NCBI GenBank assembly: GCA_014084085.1
Contig: NPFB01000121.1
Coordinates: 245,334 to 309,333, forward strand
Length of the DNA stretch: 64,000 nucleotides
Direction: 5' to 3'
From: Hondaea fermentalgiana
Taxonomy: Eukaryota > Sar > Bigyra > Thraustochytrida > Thraustochytriidae
Positions 47,583-56,690 of this stretch are shown in pieces; within the stretch, counting starts at the first letter, position 1; every line of letters starts with the position of its first letter. The translations under genes and the position numbers were made by a program. The notes under the pieces were generated by a model. The model searched no databases and was not told the origin of the DNA. It worked only from the letters and a program-made list of their open reading frames with translations.

Positions 47583-49268
47583 ATGTTTTCTTCAACAACC
47601 ATGCTACACTACATTGTAGTGGCATCGTCCCTCGTTGCACTTGCGAATGGCGCCTCCGTAGCGAGCCCCGTCGGTCTCGATCCCACCTGTGCCCCCTACG
47701 ATGTCGTCATGATGCTCGATGCTTCGTCTAGTCAAGAAGACTTTGCCCTTGCCAAGAAAACCGCTCTCGCCATTGGCGAGCAGTTTGACATCGGGCCCAA
47801 TCCATCCCAGGACCGTGTTACCGCTTTCAGCTTCGGTACCAGAGACTTCACAAGAGCCCGCCTCTGGGAGATCAGGAACAACAATATGTTTGCAAACCAC
47901 GTCAGGTCCATGAGCATCCGCTCCTCCAATTCTAATCTGCCTTTTGCCACCACTGTCGCCGGGAAAATGCTCAGTAAACGACCTCGCGGGGCCACCGAGA
48001 TCGCCATTCTCATCTCGAACGGCCACGCCAAGCTAAGGACGTACTCCAAGGAGCGCGTGGGCAAGCTGTGCTCCAACATTGGCAGCGCGGGCGATCTCTC
48101 CGATCAAGCGCTAGCAGAGTGTTTTTCTTCGCAAGTTACTGATCTCGTCCAGAACAAAGGCATACAATTCATCTACATTCCAATTGGCAACAACCCGTTC
48201 ATCCCGTCCGCGCCGCTCGACGCCTACATGAACATGCCGTCGGACCTTACAGACGAGACGACGATTTCCTCTGATGTCATTGCGCTGGCGTGCGACGCTG
48301 CGGCTGCTATCACGCCCAAAGGCTGTCAGGACTCGGTGAATGTCCTGTTTGTCGTCGGTGCCTCGCCAACCATCGAGGACGCAGAGCTTGACGTGGCCTA
48401 CAGCATGATCGTTGACTATGCATCGCGCTGGATCGGTGACGCGCGCTTTGGTCTTGTCGAGTACTCGACGGACATCAACGTGGTCTTTCCGCTTGTCGAT
48501 GTCGGTGGGGTCTCCCACTTTAGCTCGCTCTCGGACTTCCAAGCTGCCGTGCAAGGTATATCTCGCACGCCCGAGCAGCATGAAGATACGAACACACCTC
48601 GCGGCCTGCTAACTGCTCTGAACTTGATCAAAGAGACGCAGAATATTGAGACCGCGCTATTGCAGAGCGCTCGTCCAATGCTTGTGGTGCATGTTGGCGA
48701 CAACGTACCGCATTTAGACTGGAAGCTAGGTCGTCTGCCTGGCAAATGTGACTTCTTTGACGATAAGTCCAAGTATCCGAAAGAAGCTGCCCAGATGTGC
48801 TCGCGTGAACTCGCTCGCAAGATCTCACGCAGAGCAAGTCTGATTTCGGTTCGTCTTGGTAGTGAGCAGGGTGGCGGCGCTTTATTTTCGGATCTGAGTC
48901 CTGAGGTCGTGATGTACCAGGCCGAAAAGTATGCGAGTCTGGACGCCGTCGTAAGGCAGATGATTGACGATCAATGTGGAACCACACTGGTTGATACCTC
49001 GCCCACGCCAACTGCCTCTTCGACCCCAGCACCGACCCCGGTGCTGACCCCAGCGCCGACCCCGGTGCCAACCCCAGCGCCGACCCCAGTACCGACCCCA
49101 GCGCCGACCCCAGTGCCGACCCCAGTGCCGACCCCAGCGCCGACATCAGCGCCGACCCCAACGCCGACCCCAACGCCGACATCGCCAACCACAGGGCCAA
49201 CGTACTATTATTATGACACCTATTATTATGACCCGGATCCATGCTATTGGGACCCAGTCAACTGCTGA
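47583..49268 (+). CDS. Secreted twin-vWA protein with Pro/Thr-rich stalk
   Basis: A 561-residue protein. A signal peptide (about 1-24, [18 protein letters not shown]) is followed by two von Willebrand factor A-type domains, about 37-215 and 255-445. The first has an intact metal-ion-dependent adhesion motif (MMLDASSS, D-x-S-x-S). In the second the equivalent is LFVVGASPT, with Gly in place of the Asp, so metal binding there is probably lost. Near 455-540 comes a Thr/Pro/Ala tract of (TPAPTPVP) repeats, a likely glycosylated stalk, and the protein ends in an unusual Tyr/Asp tail ([18 protein letters not shown]). Inferred: extracellular adhesion or wall-associated matrix protein. No transmembrane anchor seen. 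Single exon; ATG is the first in frame. Confidence 0.85.
   Translation: MFSSTTMLHYIVVASSLVALANGASVASPVGLDPTCAPYDVVMMLDASSSQEDFALAKKTALAIGEQFDIGPNPSQDRVTAFSFGTRDFTRARLWEIRNNNMFANHVRSMSIRSSNSNLPFATTVAGKMLSKRPRGATEIAILISNGHAKLRTYSKERVGKLCSNIGSAGDLSDQALAECFSSQVTDLVQNKGIQFIYIPIGNNPFIPSAPLDAYMNMPSDLTDETTISSDVIALACDAAAAITPKGCQDSVNVLFVVGASPTIEDAELDVAYSMIVDYASRWIGDARFGLVEYSTDINVVFPLVDVGGVSHFSSLSDFQAAVQGISRTPEQHEDTNTPRGLLTALNLIKETQNIETALLQSARPMLVVHVGDNVPHLDWKLGRLPGKCDFFDDKSKYPKEAAQMCSRELARKISRRASLISVRLGSEQGGGALFSDLSPEVVMYQAEKYASLDAVVRQMIDDQCGTTLVDTSPTPTASSTPAPTPVLTPAPTPVPTPAPTPVPTPAPTPVPTPVPTPAPTSAPTPTPTPTPTSPTTGPTYYYYDTYYYDPDPCYWDPVNC
49019..49200. repeat. Minisatellite encoding TPAPTPVP stalk
   Basis: Tandem 12- and 24-bp units of the type CCGACCCCAGTG, with a few variants, encode the Pro/Thr/Ala stalk of the vWA protein. 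Period is a multiple of three. Confidence 0.9.
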
Positions 49269-50531
49269 ATGTGACCATAATTGACCTGATGTCACAGTGA
49301 AATTTCAAACAGTAGTTTCGCAATCAGGCGGATCGTATAGTGAGGGGCGTATTGCTTCTGCGTTAAGTGTTCTTATTTTGCAAGGATGTAACAAGACGGC
49401 GCCCGTCATAGTGAGGTCGCCATCACCCTACTTGGATGTAAGCTATTGTAGCATGCTGTCACCGATGTCCATCGAAGATAAGACATCGCATCTTGTACAT
49501 CGCTTTGTTCATCCTCATCGCGCTACTCGGAGAGGAAAATTTGCAAAACATTACTCGAACTATCGGCTTTTATTCCTTATCTCGAGCAAACTTTACATAA
49601 AGAAGGATAACGCTGACGCGATACATTCAGGCTCGTATGTTCGAGTGAGCTGAAGTCTCCTTCAACCCATCGGGTGATGTGACCCTTTCTCTCTTCCATA
49701 AATTGATAAAGATTGCTTCTTCTAGCAGATGTAAATGAGAGTCATGATGACGCGTAAGTTGCCATGCACGTGAAGTGAGCCAGTCGGATGCTATGATTTG
49801 ATGTGAAGCTGTGCCGGCGAATTGAGAACAGACCCGCTGCTTTCCTTTTCTCTTTTTTCTTTTCCATGAATTTCCCTTACGCAATCTTCCATGGGCGTGT
49901 CTGAAACCTTGCGCCTTCTTTCGCTCACTTCGTAGATGTCAACATGGGAAGATAAAGTTTCGGCGCTCCGTCGCGCCCAAGTCTATAGATCCGTTACGGA
50001 ACTTTGTCGCTGGACTCACGAATCAAGTTCAAACTTCTGATTCTTCTTTGCCCAGATATACCTCCACTCCAGCTGAAGCGACCGTGATCGGGATGGAGGC
50101 AAGAACCTAGGCTCAGTTCAAGCTGAGCGCAGCCTTAACTCGAACAGAAAAATTGTTGATGAGTACCTTGATAGGAGCTTGGAATGCTCCAAACTACTCC
50201 TCTTCCTTGCACGCACGCGGGCGATCAGTCAATACTAATGTGACCGCATGCCAGAGAGCATACGAATGTACAAGTAAAGGGGAGTAAAGGCAAAATAGTT
50301 TTAGAGCTGTTTGGCGCTGTCAATAAGTATGGAGTCATTGGAAAGGCGTTTAGGGAAGTTCTCTGGGTCCGCGCGCTCGATGAACAGCGAAAGCTGGATC
50401 AGTCGGCTTGAAGAAGCTTGCAAGAGCGAACAGGGCCGCTTCAGAGGGCCTCTACTTGGTCTTTATAGCAGGGCGAGAAGCTCGCACCAAAGCGGCAAGG
50501 GGAACGACGCCAGGTCGTGGCGGCGCGACGG
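49269..50531. other. Intergenic region, no clear gene
   Basis: AT-richer DNA downstream of the vWA gene. A 68-codon frame starting with ATG 50329 (MESLERRLGKFSGSARSMNS) overlaps the start of the next gene in another frame and may be its first exon or an upstream frame. Nothing else was seen. Confidence 0.45.
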
Positions 50532-51353
50532 ATGAAGCACAAGCACGCAGCGCAGAAGCGTCGACGACTTCGACGAGATAGACCACGCGATGTGGAAGAA
50601 TGTGAACGCGAAGAGCAGGGAGATATCTTTGCTCCGCACGATCCAGTGAGTATGGCAGAGAGGCGCGCGATCGAGCTCATTAAAAAGCGAGAGAGGGTCC
50701 TCGCTGGATGCAAGACGTGTGCTGCGCGCGAGGACGAGCGCTTCAAGTACGCCATGGCGCTACGTCGAGCATCCGAAGAAGTCTTTGAAGCGATCAAGCT
50801 ATGGCAGCGCGTCCGGTTCTCGGGCGACGACCTCGACTTTGCCTGGGGAGGGCACGCTTCATACGAAAACAAAATGCACGCCGACGCACAAACGCTGAGT
50901 TCCAGCTGGAACGTACCCGAGACCGCCTTCGTATCCTGGGCGCAACAAAGCTCACAGCAACGACACTTGAAGGCCATCCCAAAATCAAAATCAAAAACCT
51001 CGTTACCAACGAAATATCATGGAGACAGTCTCTCGCGATCCTCGTCGATGTCATCTCTTGGTTCCTCCTCGTCGTGGACCTCAGCGCCCGCGCCGGCATC
51101 GTCGATTCTGGGAGCGCCATTATCCTCGGCAGCATCTCTGCATATGAGACGTCGAAGCAGTACGGAGGACCCGTGGCGTAAACATCGGGTCAAAACGAAT
51201 GAGCTTGCGCCGCCTGCGCACCATCTCTTGCAGCCTCCCGCGCCTTGGGAAAACCACGGCGACATGGATTTCACAAAGCTTGGCAAGCACAAAAAAAAGC
51301 TCTTCAGGCCACTAGCGCTTGAAGAGCTCGTCTCCGTCACGGGGCTCACCTGA
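50532..51353 (+). CDS. Unknown 273-aa basic protein
   Basis: A 273-residue frame from ATG 50532 (MKHKHAAQKRRRLRRD). The N-terminus is strongly basic and is followed by a helix-rich region (MAERRAIELIKKRERVLAGC, DERFKYAMALRRASEEVFEAIKLW), a Ser-rich central part (SRSSSMSSLGSSSSW) and a conserved-looking end (FTKLGKHKKKLFRPLALEELV). No family recognised. The upstream frame from ATG 50329 has protein-like residues in a different phase and may be joined to it by an intron or a sequence error; no canonical junction was found. Its stop is 80 bases from the stop of the convergent CIA30-like gene. Confidence 0.6.
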   Translation: MKHKHAAQKRRRLRRDRPRDVEECEREEQGDIFAPHDPVSMAERRAIELIKKRERVLAGCKTCAAREDERFKYAMALRRASEEVFEAIKLWQRVRFSGDDLDFAWGGHASYENKMHADAQTLSSSWNVPETAFVSWAQQSSQQRHLKAIPKSKSKTSLPTKYHGDSLSRSSSMSSLGSSSSWTSAPAPASSILGAPLSSAASLHMRRRSSTEDPWRKHRVKTNELAPPAHHLLQPPAPWENHGDMDFTKLGKHKKKLFRPLALEELVSVTGLT

Positions 51354-51433
51354 CCAACATTGCTCCTATGAAGGCGATGGGTCAATCTTCGCTTCTTTTC
51401 CCTCCCTTCTCCTTTTCTTTTTTCAGTTTTTCC

Positions 51434-52114
51434 TTAGAACGAGGTAGTCGTTTGTGCAGGTTTAAGATTCTGTGTGCGCGCGTCGTCGCCACTTTCGCCT
51501 TCAAGGCAGATAACCTTGGCACTCTGTATCTCAATTTTAAAGTCGCCTTCGTAGTCGTTGGTGGCGAATCCTAGCGCCTCCATAATGTTATAATCAAAGG
51601 CGCGCTGATCCTGCTTGACGAGACCGCGGCCCAAGAGGAGAAAATCTCGAAAAGGTAGGATGGCATCCACCCAGCCATCCTTTGCTGGCGAGCTCTCGTT
51701 CATGAGAAAGCCTTGATAGAGATCATCCGGGATGAAACTCTCTGGCTTGATGTTGATCTCGTACTTGTTGTGATCAAGCTTGACACGAAGCTTGAGCGCG
51801 TCAAACTCGGTGACATCCTTGAGAGGCTTTGGGGTCACCATTTGCACGGCTGCAAATCCGCTGCGCGAGGTGCCCTTGGGCACGAACTTGGACAAGGTTC
51901 CCGCAAAGATCGCCTTGCCGCCGTCCTCCTCGGAGCTCGTCCACGAACACGTCGACTTGCCGCCCATGACCTCATCTGTCCACACGCGCCAGGTCGACCC
52001 GTCGTCAACCTCGGCGCGGTCCTCGGGCGCACGAAAGTCGAAGAGCGTCAGTTCCTGCGCGCGTGTCAGCCCCGACACCCGCGCCGCTTGCGCGCGCTGC
52101 CACGCGAGCTTCAT
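51434..52114 (-). CDS. NDUFAF1: CIA30/NDUFAF1-like complex I assembly factor
   Basis: A 226-residue protein from ATG 52114. The CIA30 domain covers nearly all of it: WRVWTDEVMGGKSTCSW near the N-terminus, AIFAGTLSKFVPKGTSRSGFAAVQ, LKLRVKLDHNKYEINIK and the C-terminal region with VKQDQRAFDYNIMEALGF. CIA30 proteins assist assembly of mitochondrial complex I; some relatives are plastid or bacterial. The frame is open 31 codons upstream to a GTG, without an ATG, so a mitochondrial presequence, if present, is either the short basic N-terminus (MKLAWQRAQAAR, amphipathic) or on an unseen upstream exon. Single visible exon. Confidence 0.88.
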   Translation of the reverse strand: MKLAWQRAQAARVSGLTRAQELTLFDFRAPEDRAEVDDGSTWRVWTDEVMGGKSTCSWTSSEEDGGKAIFAGTLSKFVPKGTSRSGFAAVQMVTPKPLKDVTEFDALKLRVKLDHNKYEINIKPESFIPDDLYQGFLMNESSPAKDGWVDAILPFRDFLLLGRGLVKQDQRAFDYNIMEALGFATNDYEGDFKIEIQSAKVICLEGESGDDARTQNLKPAQTTTSF

Positions 52115-54210
52115 CCTCCGTGGGTGGCTGGCAAGTGACTTGAGATTTGCTTGTGGTGGGTGCCTTGAGAGAAGAGCAAGAGGGGATTGCTCAGCATCTA
52201 TGGCCACCGCTCCTGTAGCTGTAGATGGGCTTCAGGCTGCTTGGAGTGGATGCCGCCGGCACCGACAGCTTAGACTTTTAACTTGGACTTCACTTACCGA
52301 ACGATGGACTTGCTCGGGCTGCACGTCTTTCTCATGACACCACTGTCGCTCCATCGGTCACTTTGTTAGAACTCGGGCAAACCATGGTCAAATAATGTGC
52401 GTGAGCCTACGTTTGCGCCGTCCACAAGGTTTCCGACATCGAGTCTATGGTATAAAAGAATAGAGTGCGTGCATTGATTGATCAGAGTGCGTGCATCGGG
52501 TGCAAGAGACGTGCGCATCCGGTGTTCGAGGCCTTCACAAATAAAATGTTGCGATTTTATTTTTTGGGAGGGGGATGGAGGGCACAACTTACTTTTGCGC
52601 CTCAGGAATTTCTGATCCTTTTCTTTCTCGCTTGCTCACCTATCCGCCTCAAATTTCTGCACAAGGTCGTAGCCTCCCTCCATGGTCGCATCGCACAATT
52701 TCCCCCTCTTCACCACTTCACCCCCCCTCCCTCCAAAACCTCGACATCTCCGAGCTCGCAAATCCTCCTCGCTCCTCCTTCGGCCGCGGCAGCGGACCCT
52801 CCAAGCTTCGGCGGCGAGAAGCGCCCCGACCAAAGCCGACCCCTCGAGCCCTTCCCTTCCCGCTCGCGCGCGTCCCGCGCCGCGGCCTCCCCGTCGCGGA
52901 TCCCGCCCTCGCTCCCTCCGCCCAGCTGGGACGCGCCGGCCGGCCCGCCGCGGTGTGGACAACGCAAAACGGAGCCGCGTTTGAAAAGGCGGCTTGAAGC
53001 AAGCAAAGCAAAGCAAAGCAAAGCAAAGCAAAGCGAATCCGCCACCTCGAGCGAGCGAGCAACCGACGCGCGGCGCGGCGCAGCGCGGCGCAGCGGCAGC
53101 GCGGGCTTCGGGTGTTTGGGAGTCTGCGATCGCCGCTTTCTCGCTGCCACCAGCGAGGATAGGATCGCGCCGAAGGGGCCTATCTCGACTGCGATACGTC
53201 TCTTTTGGCAAAGGGGAGCCTCGCTCGGGCTGGAGAGGAGAAGTCGCGTACGTGCGAAGAGCATCGCCAGTGCGTGCATGCAAAGGGCTGGTTGCATCGA
53301 CGGGCAGATTGGAAGAGTGGTTTCGCTGGTCGCTGGCTTTTTTCGAGTAATTGTCAATGCTCTTTTGCAAGTTTTGGACATTTTCAGAAAAGGAGGGAGG
53401 ACCGGCCGACCTTCTCGCGGGGTTTGCGGAGGGACCGTGCAGTTGTCCTGGCAGCAGGCGTGCTATGTGAAGACCCAGTCTTTATGATCCGAGCTCGATG
53501 CGCTGCACTACGATGCACTCCGCTGCGCAAGCGCAAACGCACGCGACCGGAGCGAGTCGCCCAGGGGCCCCGGGGGTGCGCACGGGGACCGTTTCGGTCC
53601 TGTCATCGGGTGTGTACCATGTATTCGCCTTTGCGAGCCAGAAGAAACTCCATGAAACGGCGGGAGCCCGGAGGTCTTTCTTTCATTCTTTCTCAGACGC
53701 CTGCCGCTGCGAGGCGCGCGCGCGGGCGCGGGCTCGGCGCTCCCGAGAGAGGGAGAGAATAGAGGGAGGTGGGTCTTGGCCTGGGCTGGGCTACGGACGT
53801 CCAGCCAGCCAGGTGGCCGGCCGAGCAGGCGACTTTGGCGACACGCGCGACGGGGTCCCACGCACGCAGTTCGCCACGTTACTTGCTTGCTACAATGTCC
53901 GAAAACTACAACCAGTAACATGTAAATGAGGTCAAAAGGAAAAAAAGGGGGGGGGGGGGGGGGATTGGAGGAGGGAATAAAGTCGGCAGGCAATAAGTAA
54001 CTCCAGCGGCAGCCGAGAAGGCAAACCTGGAACGCGGCGAGAAAAAGACGGCCTCAGAGTGGTCGAGTTGAGAGAGTCCATCCGGCTAGCTGGCTAGCTG
54101 ACTTGGTCGTCTACTCTCGCCCACCTGCCTCGATCGATTGCACGCGGACAAGCAGACTTGCAGAGACGCAAAGCGCTCCGCGCGCTCAAAGCAGAGACTT
54201 CGCAAGCAGG
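52115..54210. other. Long divergent intergenic region
   Basis: About 2.1 kb between the divergent CIA30-like and kinesin genes. Long GC-rich open frames on both strands are compositional artefacts. It contains a GCAAA pentamer run (about 53000-53034), GGCGCG-rich DNA (53065-53100), and a 17-G homopolymer (53947-53963) that is error-prone in assembly. Nothing coding was identified. Confidence 0.5.
53947..53963. repeat. Poly-G homopolymer
   Basis: Seventeen consecutive G after a short A run, in the region upstream of the kinesin gene. Its exact length is unreliable in sequence assembly; it could fold into a G-quadruplex. Confidence 0.9.
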
Positions 54211-56571
54211 ATGGACGCGGTTGAGATGATGGCCGAACCTGCAATGACACACGTCGCGAAGGAGGAGGCATTGCTCCGTTCGCCGGGACAAATTCCCCCG
54301 TTGCCGCCGCGCGACAATTGCCTGATGGAGCGCAAGGAGGACGATGAGGAACACGAGTTTGCGCAGCGCAACGAGGGCACCAAAGAGGTCACCTTTCCGG
54401 AGGAAGACGACTCGGAAAACTTTAATGATGGTGAGAATGACCCGGAAAACAGCATGAACCAGATGAACCGTCAGAGCCAGCAGTCGGCGAGCCGTCTGAG
54501 CCAGCATTCTTCGGGAAAGAGAAGCTTCGGAAATAGCATTGACAGCCCACTGACCACGCCCATGAAGCCATCTCGACCCACGGACGAATGCAGTGTCGGG
54601 ACCGCGACCAGCACGGCCAAGAAGAAGAAGCGGGCCAAGGAAAACTCCATCAAAGTGGCCGTGCGGTGCCGACCTATGAATGACCGCGAGCTGGATATGG
54701 GCGACATGGCCTGTGTCGAGATCGAAGACGACACACTTACCATTTCGGCAGATCCAGATGGAACGGGTCAGGTGAACTGCATTGGGGGACGCTCCGCTCG
54801 ATCGAAGAACCCAACACGTGCCTTTACTTTTGACTACTGCTATGGGCCCGAGTCCGAACAAGCTCAAGTCTTTGAGGACATTGGCACGGGGGTGCTGGAG
54901 AACGCCTTTGCGGGATACAACGCGAGTGTGTTCGCGTACGGGCAGACCGGGTCCGGCAAGACGCACACGATGCTTGGTTCGGGCGTCGATGCTGGGCTCA
55001 TTCCGCGCATTTGCTGGTGCCTTGTTGAGAAGCTCCACGAGACGGAGCAGCGTGGCGATCCAGAGACATCGTGCTTGGGCACGGGTGCTGAGTCGACGAC
55101 GTACTCGCTTGAGGCCTCGTACCTGGAAATTTACAATGAGCGATGCATCGACCTTTTGGCCCCGCCGCCTAACAATAGCGAGCCGAGCATCAAGCTTCGC
55201 GTGCGCGAAGATCCAAAGAGCGGTCCGTACGTGGAGGACCTCACCACCGTACCTGTGCGGAGCATGCACGAGATTCGCCGCATGATGGCGGTGGGTGCTC
55301 GCGCACGCACGGTGGCTGCGACGAACATGAACAACAAGTCGAGCCGCAGTCACGCAATCTTTACGCTCGTGTTCAAGCAGACAACGATTTCAGGCGATCT
55401 CTCGAGTGCTACAGACACCGTGTCCAAGATCAATTTGGTGGATCTCGCAGGATCCGAGCGCGTGTCGGCAAGTGGAGTCAAGGGTCGTCAGCTGACCGAA
55501 ACGGCGAACATTAATCGTTCCCTGCACACGCTTGGCCGCGTCATTAATGCCTTGTCGCGCTCGAGCGGCAGGAAGCGTGGGTACAACACCCCGAGCAAGG
55601 ATAACTTGTTTGGCACTCCGACCACGAGCGGTGGGGCGCCGCCGCTCATTCCATACCGCGACTCGACGTTGACCTGGCTCCTGAAACCGAGCTTGGGCGG
55701 CAACTCGCGAACAACCATGTTTGCGACCGTGAGCCCAGCCATGGTGAACTTTGAGGAGAGTTTGACGACGCTGCGATATGCGCAGGAATGCTCGCGCGTG
55801 GTGAACAAGGCGATTGTGAATCGTGACAAAAACGTGGAAATCATCAACGAACTGCGCACAGAGATCGATTTGTTGCGCGAGAGGCTTGCCTACCACACGC
55901 AGACGAGCGAGCAGGTGGCATCGCTTGAGGAGGCCAACAAGCAGATGGAGGCCCAGATTCTTGAGCAAGTGGGCGCCAAGCGGCGCCACGTTGAGACCAT
56001 TCGAATGATTGAGGGTCAGCTCGAACAGTCGGAAGCGGTCCGCAATGGTCTCGAGGGCGAGCTCGACAAAGCCAAGGCCGCGCTGGAGGACACGCTTAAC
56101 CGTTTGGCAGAGTCTGAAGCAAATCGTGAGGCTGCACAAACGGAGATTGTTCAGCTGAAGAAAAAACTCGAGGACTTGAGTGTGATGCAGGTGACTCGCA
56201 AGGCGCGCAAGGCGTTTGTCTCAAAATTCGCGAGCTTTGCATCACTGACGTCCTCGCTGCGAAAGCGTCAGCGTCAAAAGCTGTTGAAACAGGATGCAGA
56301 AAATACGAGGCAAACCACAGAAGCGGACGATTTGCTTGAGAGCTTGGAGGACGAAGAGGAAAATCAGATTGAGGATGACACCGCCCTCGCCTCGTCAACA
56401 GCACATGAAGATGGCGATGCAGAGCCGATGGCCTCAGAAGACGACATTAACAGCAACAACACGAAGAAGACGAAAAAGTCGTGGCGAGGAAGGCTCAAGA
56501 AGTTGTGGAAGAAAATTCCCCTCGTCTCCTCGAGCTCGACGAGTTCCACCAAGAAGAAGAACAAGAAGTAA
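54211..56571 (+). CDS. Kinesin motor protein with coiled coil
   Basis: A 786-residue protein from ATG 54211; the frame is open earlier but only from TTG. Residues 1-145 are hydrophilic and disordered. The motor domain spans about 148-540: KVAVRCRPMNDREL, P-loop GQTGSGKT at 244-251, switch I NNKSSRSH near 374, switch II DLAGSE at 411-416. Residues about 545-680 form a coiled coil (LRTEIDLLRERLAY, EEANKQMEAQILEQV), and the C-terminus is acidic then Lys-rich (KKTKKSWRGRLKKLWKK). All nucleotide-binding residues are intact, so ATP-driven microtubule movement is expected. An N-terminal motor with TLRYA resembles kinesin-3, but no FHA or PH domain is visible, so subfamily is uncertain. Single exon. 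Confidence 0.94.
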   Translation: MDAVEMMAEPAMTHVAKEEALLRSPGQIPPLPPRDNCLMERKEDDEEHEFAQRNEGTKEVTFPEEDDSENFNDGENDPENSMNQMNRQSQQSASRLSQHSSGKRSFGNSIDSPLTTPMKPSRPTDECSVGTATSTAKKKKRAKENSIKVAVRCRPMNDRELDMGDMACVEIEDDTLTISADPDGTGQVNCIGGRSARSKNPTRAFTFDYCYGPESEQAQVFEDIGTGVLENAFAGYNASVFAYGQTGSGKTHTMLGSGVDAGLIPRICWCLVEKLHETEQRGDPETSCLGTGAESTTYSLEASYLEIYNERCIDLLAPPPNNSEPSIKLRVREDPKSGPYVEDLTTVPVRSMHEIRRMMAVGARARTVAATNMNNKSSRSHAIFTLVFKQTTISGDLSSATDTVSKINLVDLAGSERVSASGVKGRQLTETANINRSLHTLGRVINALSRSSGRKRGYNTPSKDNLFGTPTTSGGAPPLIPYRDSTLTWLLKPSLGGNSRTTMFATVSPAMVNFEESLTTLRYAQECSRVVNKAIVNRDKNVEIINELRTEIDLLRERLAYHTQTSEQVASLEEANKQMEAQILEQVGAKRRHVETIRMIEGQLEQSEAVRNGLEGELDKAKAALEDTLNRLAESEANREAAQTEIVQLKKKLEDLSVMQVTRKARKAFVSKFASFASLTSSLRKRQRQKLLKQDAENTRQTTEADDLLESLEDEEENQIEDDTALASSTAHEDGDAEPMASEDDINSNNTKKTKKSWRGRLKKLWKKIPLVSSSSTSSTKKKNKK

Positions 56572-56690
56572 AGGCGGGAGCAAGCATGTTCAAGTACAAC
56601 CAAAACAATCACAAGAATCACAGCAAGGACGTAAACAACGTAAACACAATTTTGTAGTGGATAAAAGCCACAAAAAAAGAAGATGAAAAT

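Noticed and set aside
52115..52207. Upstream extension of the CIA30-like protein
   Set aside because: GTG only; kept as 5' flank.
52465..53487. 340-codon plus-strand frame in the CIA30-kinesin intergenic region
   Set aside because: Contains pentamer repeats and low complexity, with long frames on both strands at once, as random GC-rich DNA would give.
54103..54210. N-terminal extension of the kinesin
   Set aside because: Starts with TTG; the first ATG is 54211.
54094..55353. 419-codon minus-strand frame in the kinesin gene
   Set aside because: Antisense shadow of the motor domain; no domain or natural composition.
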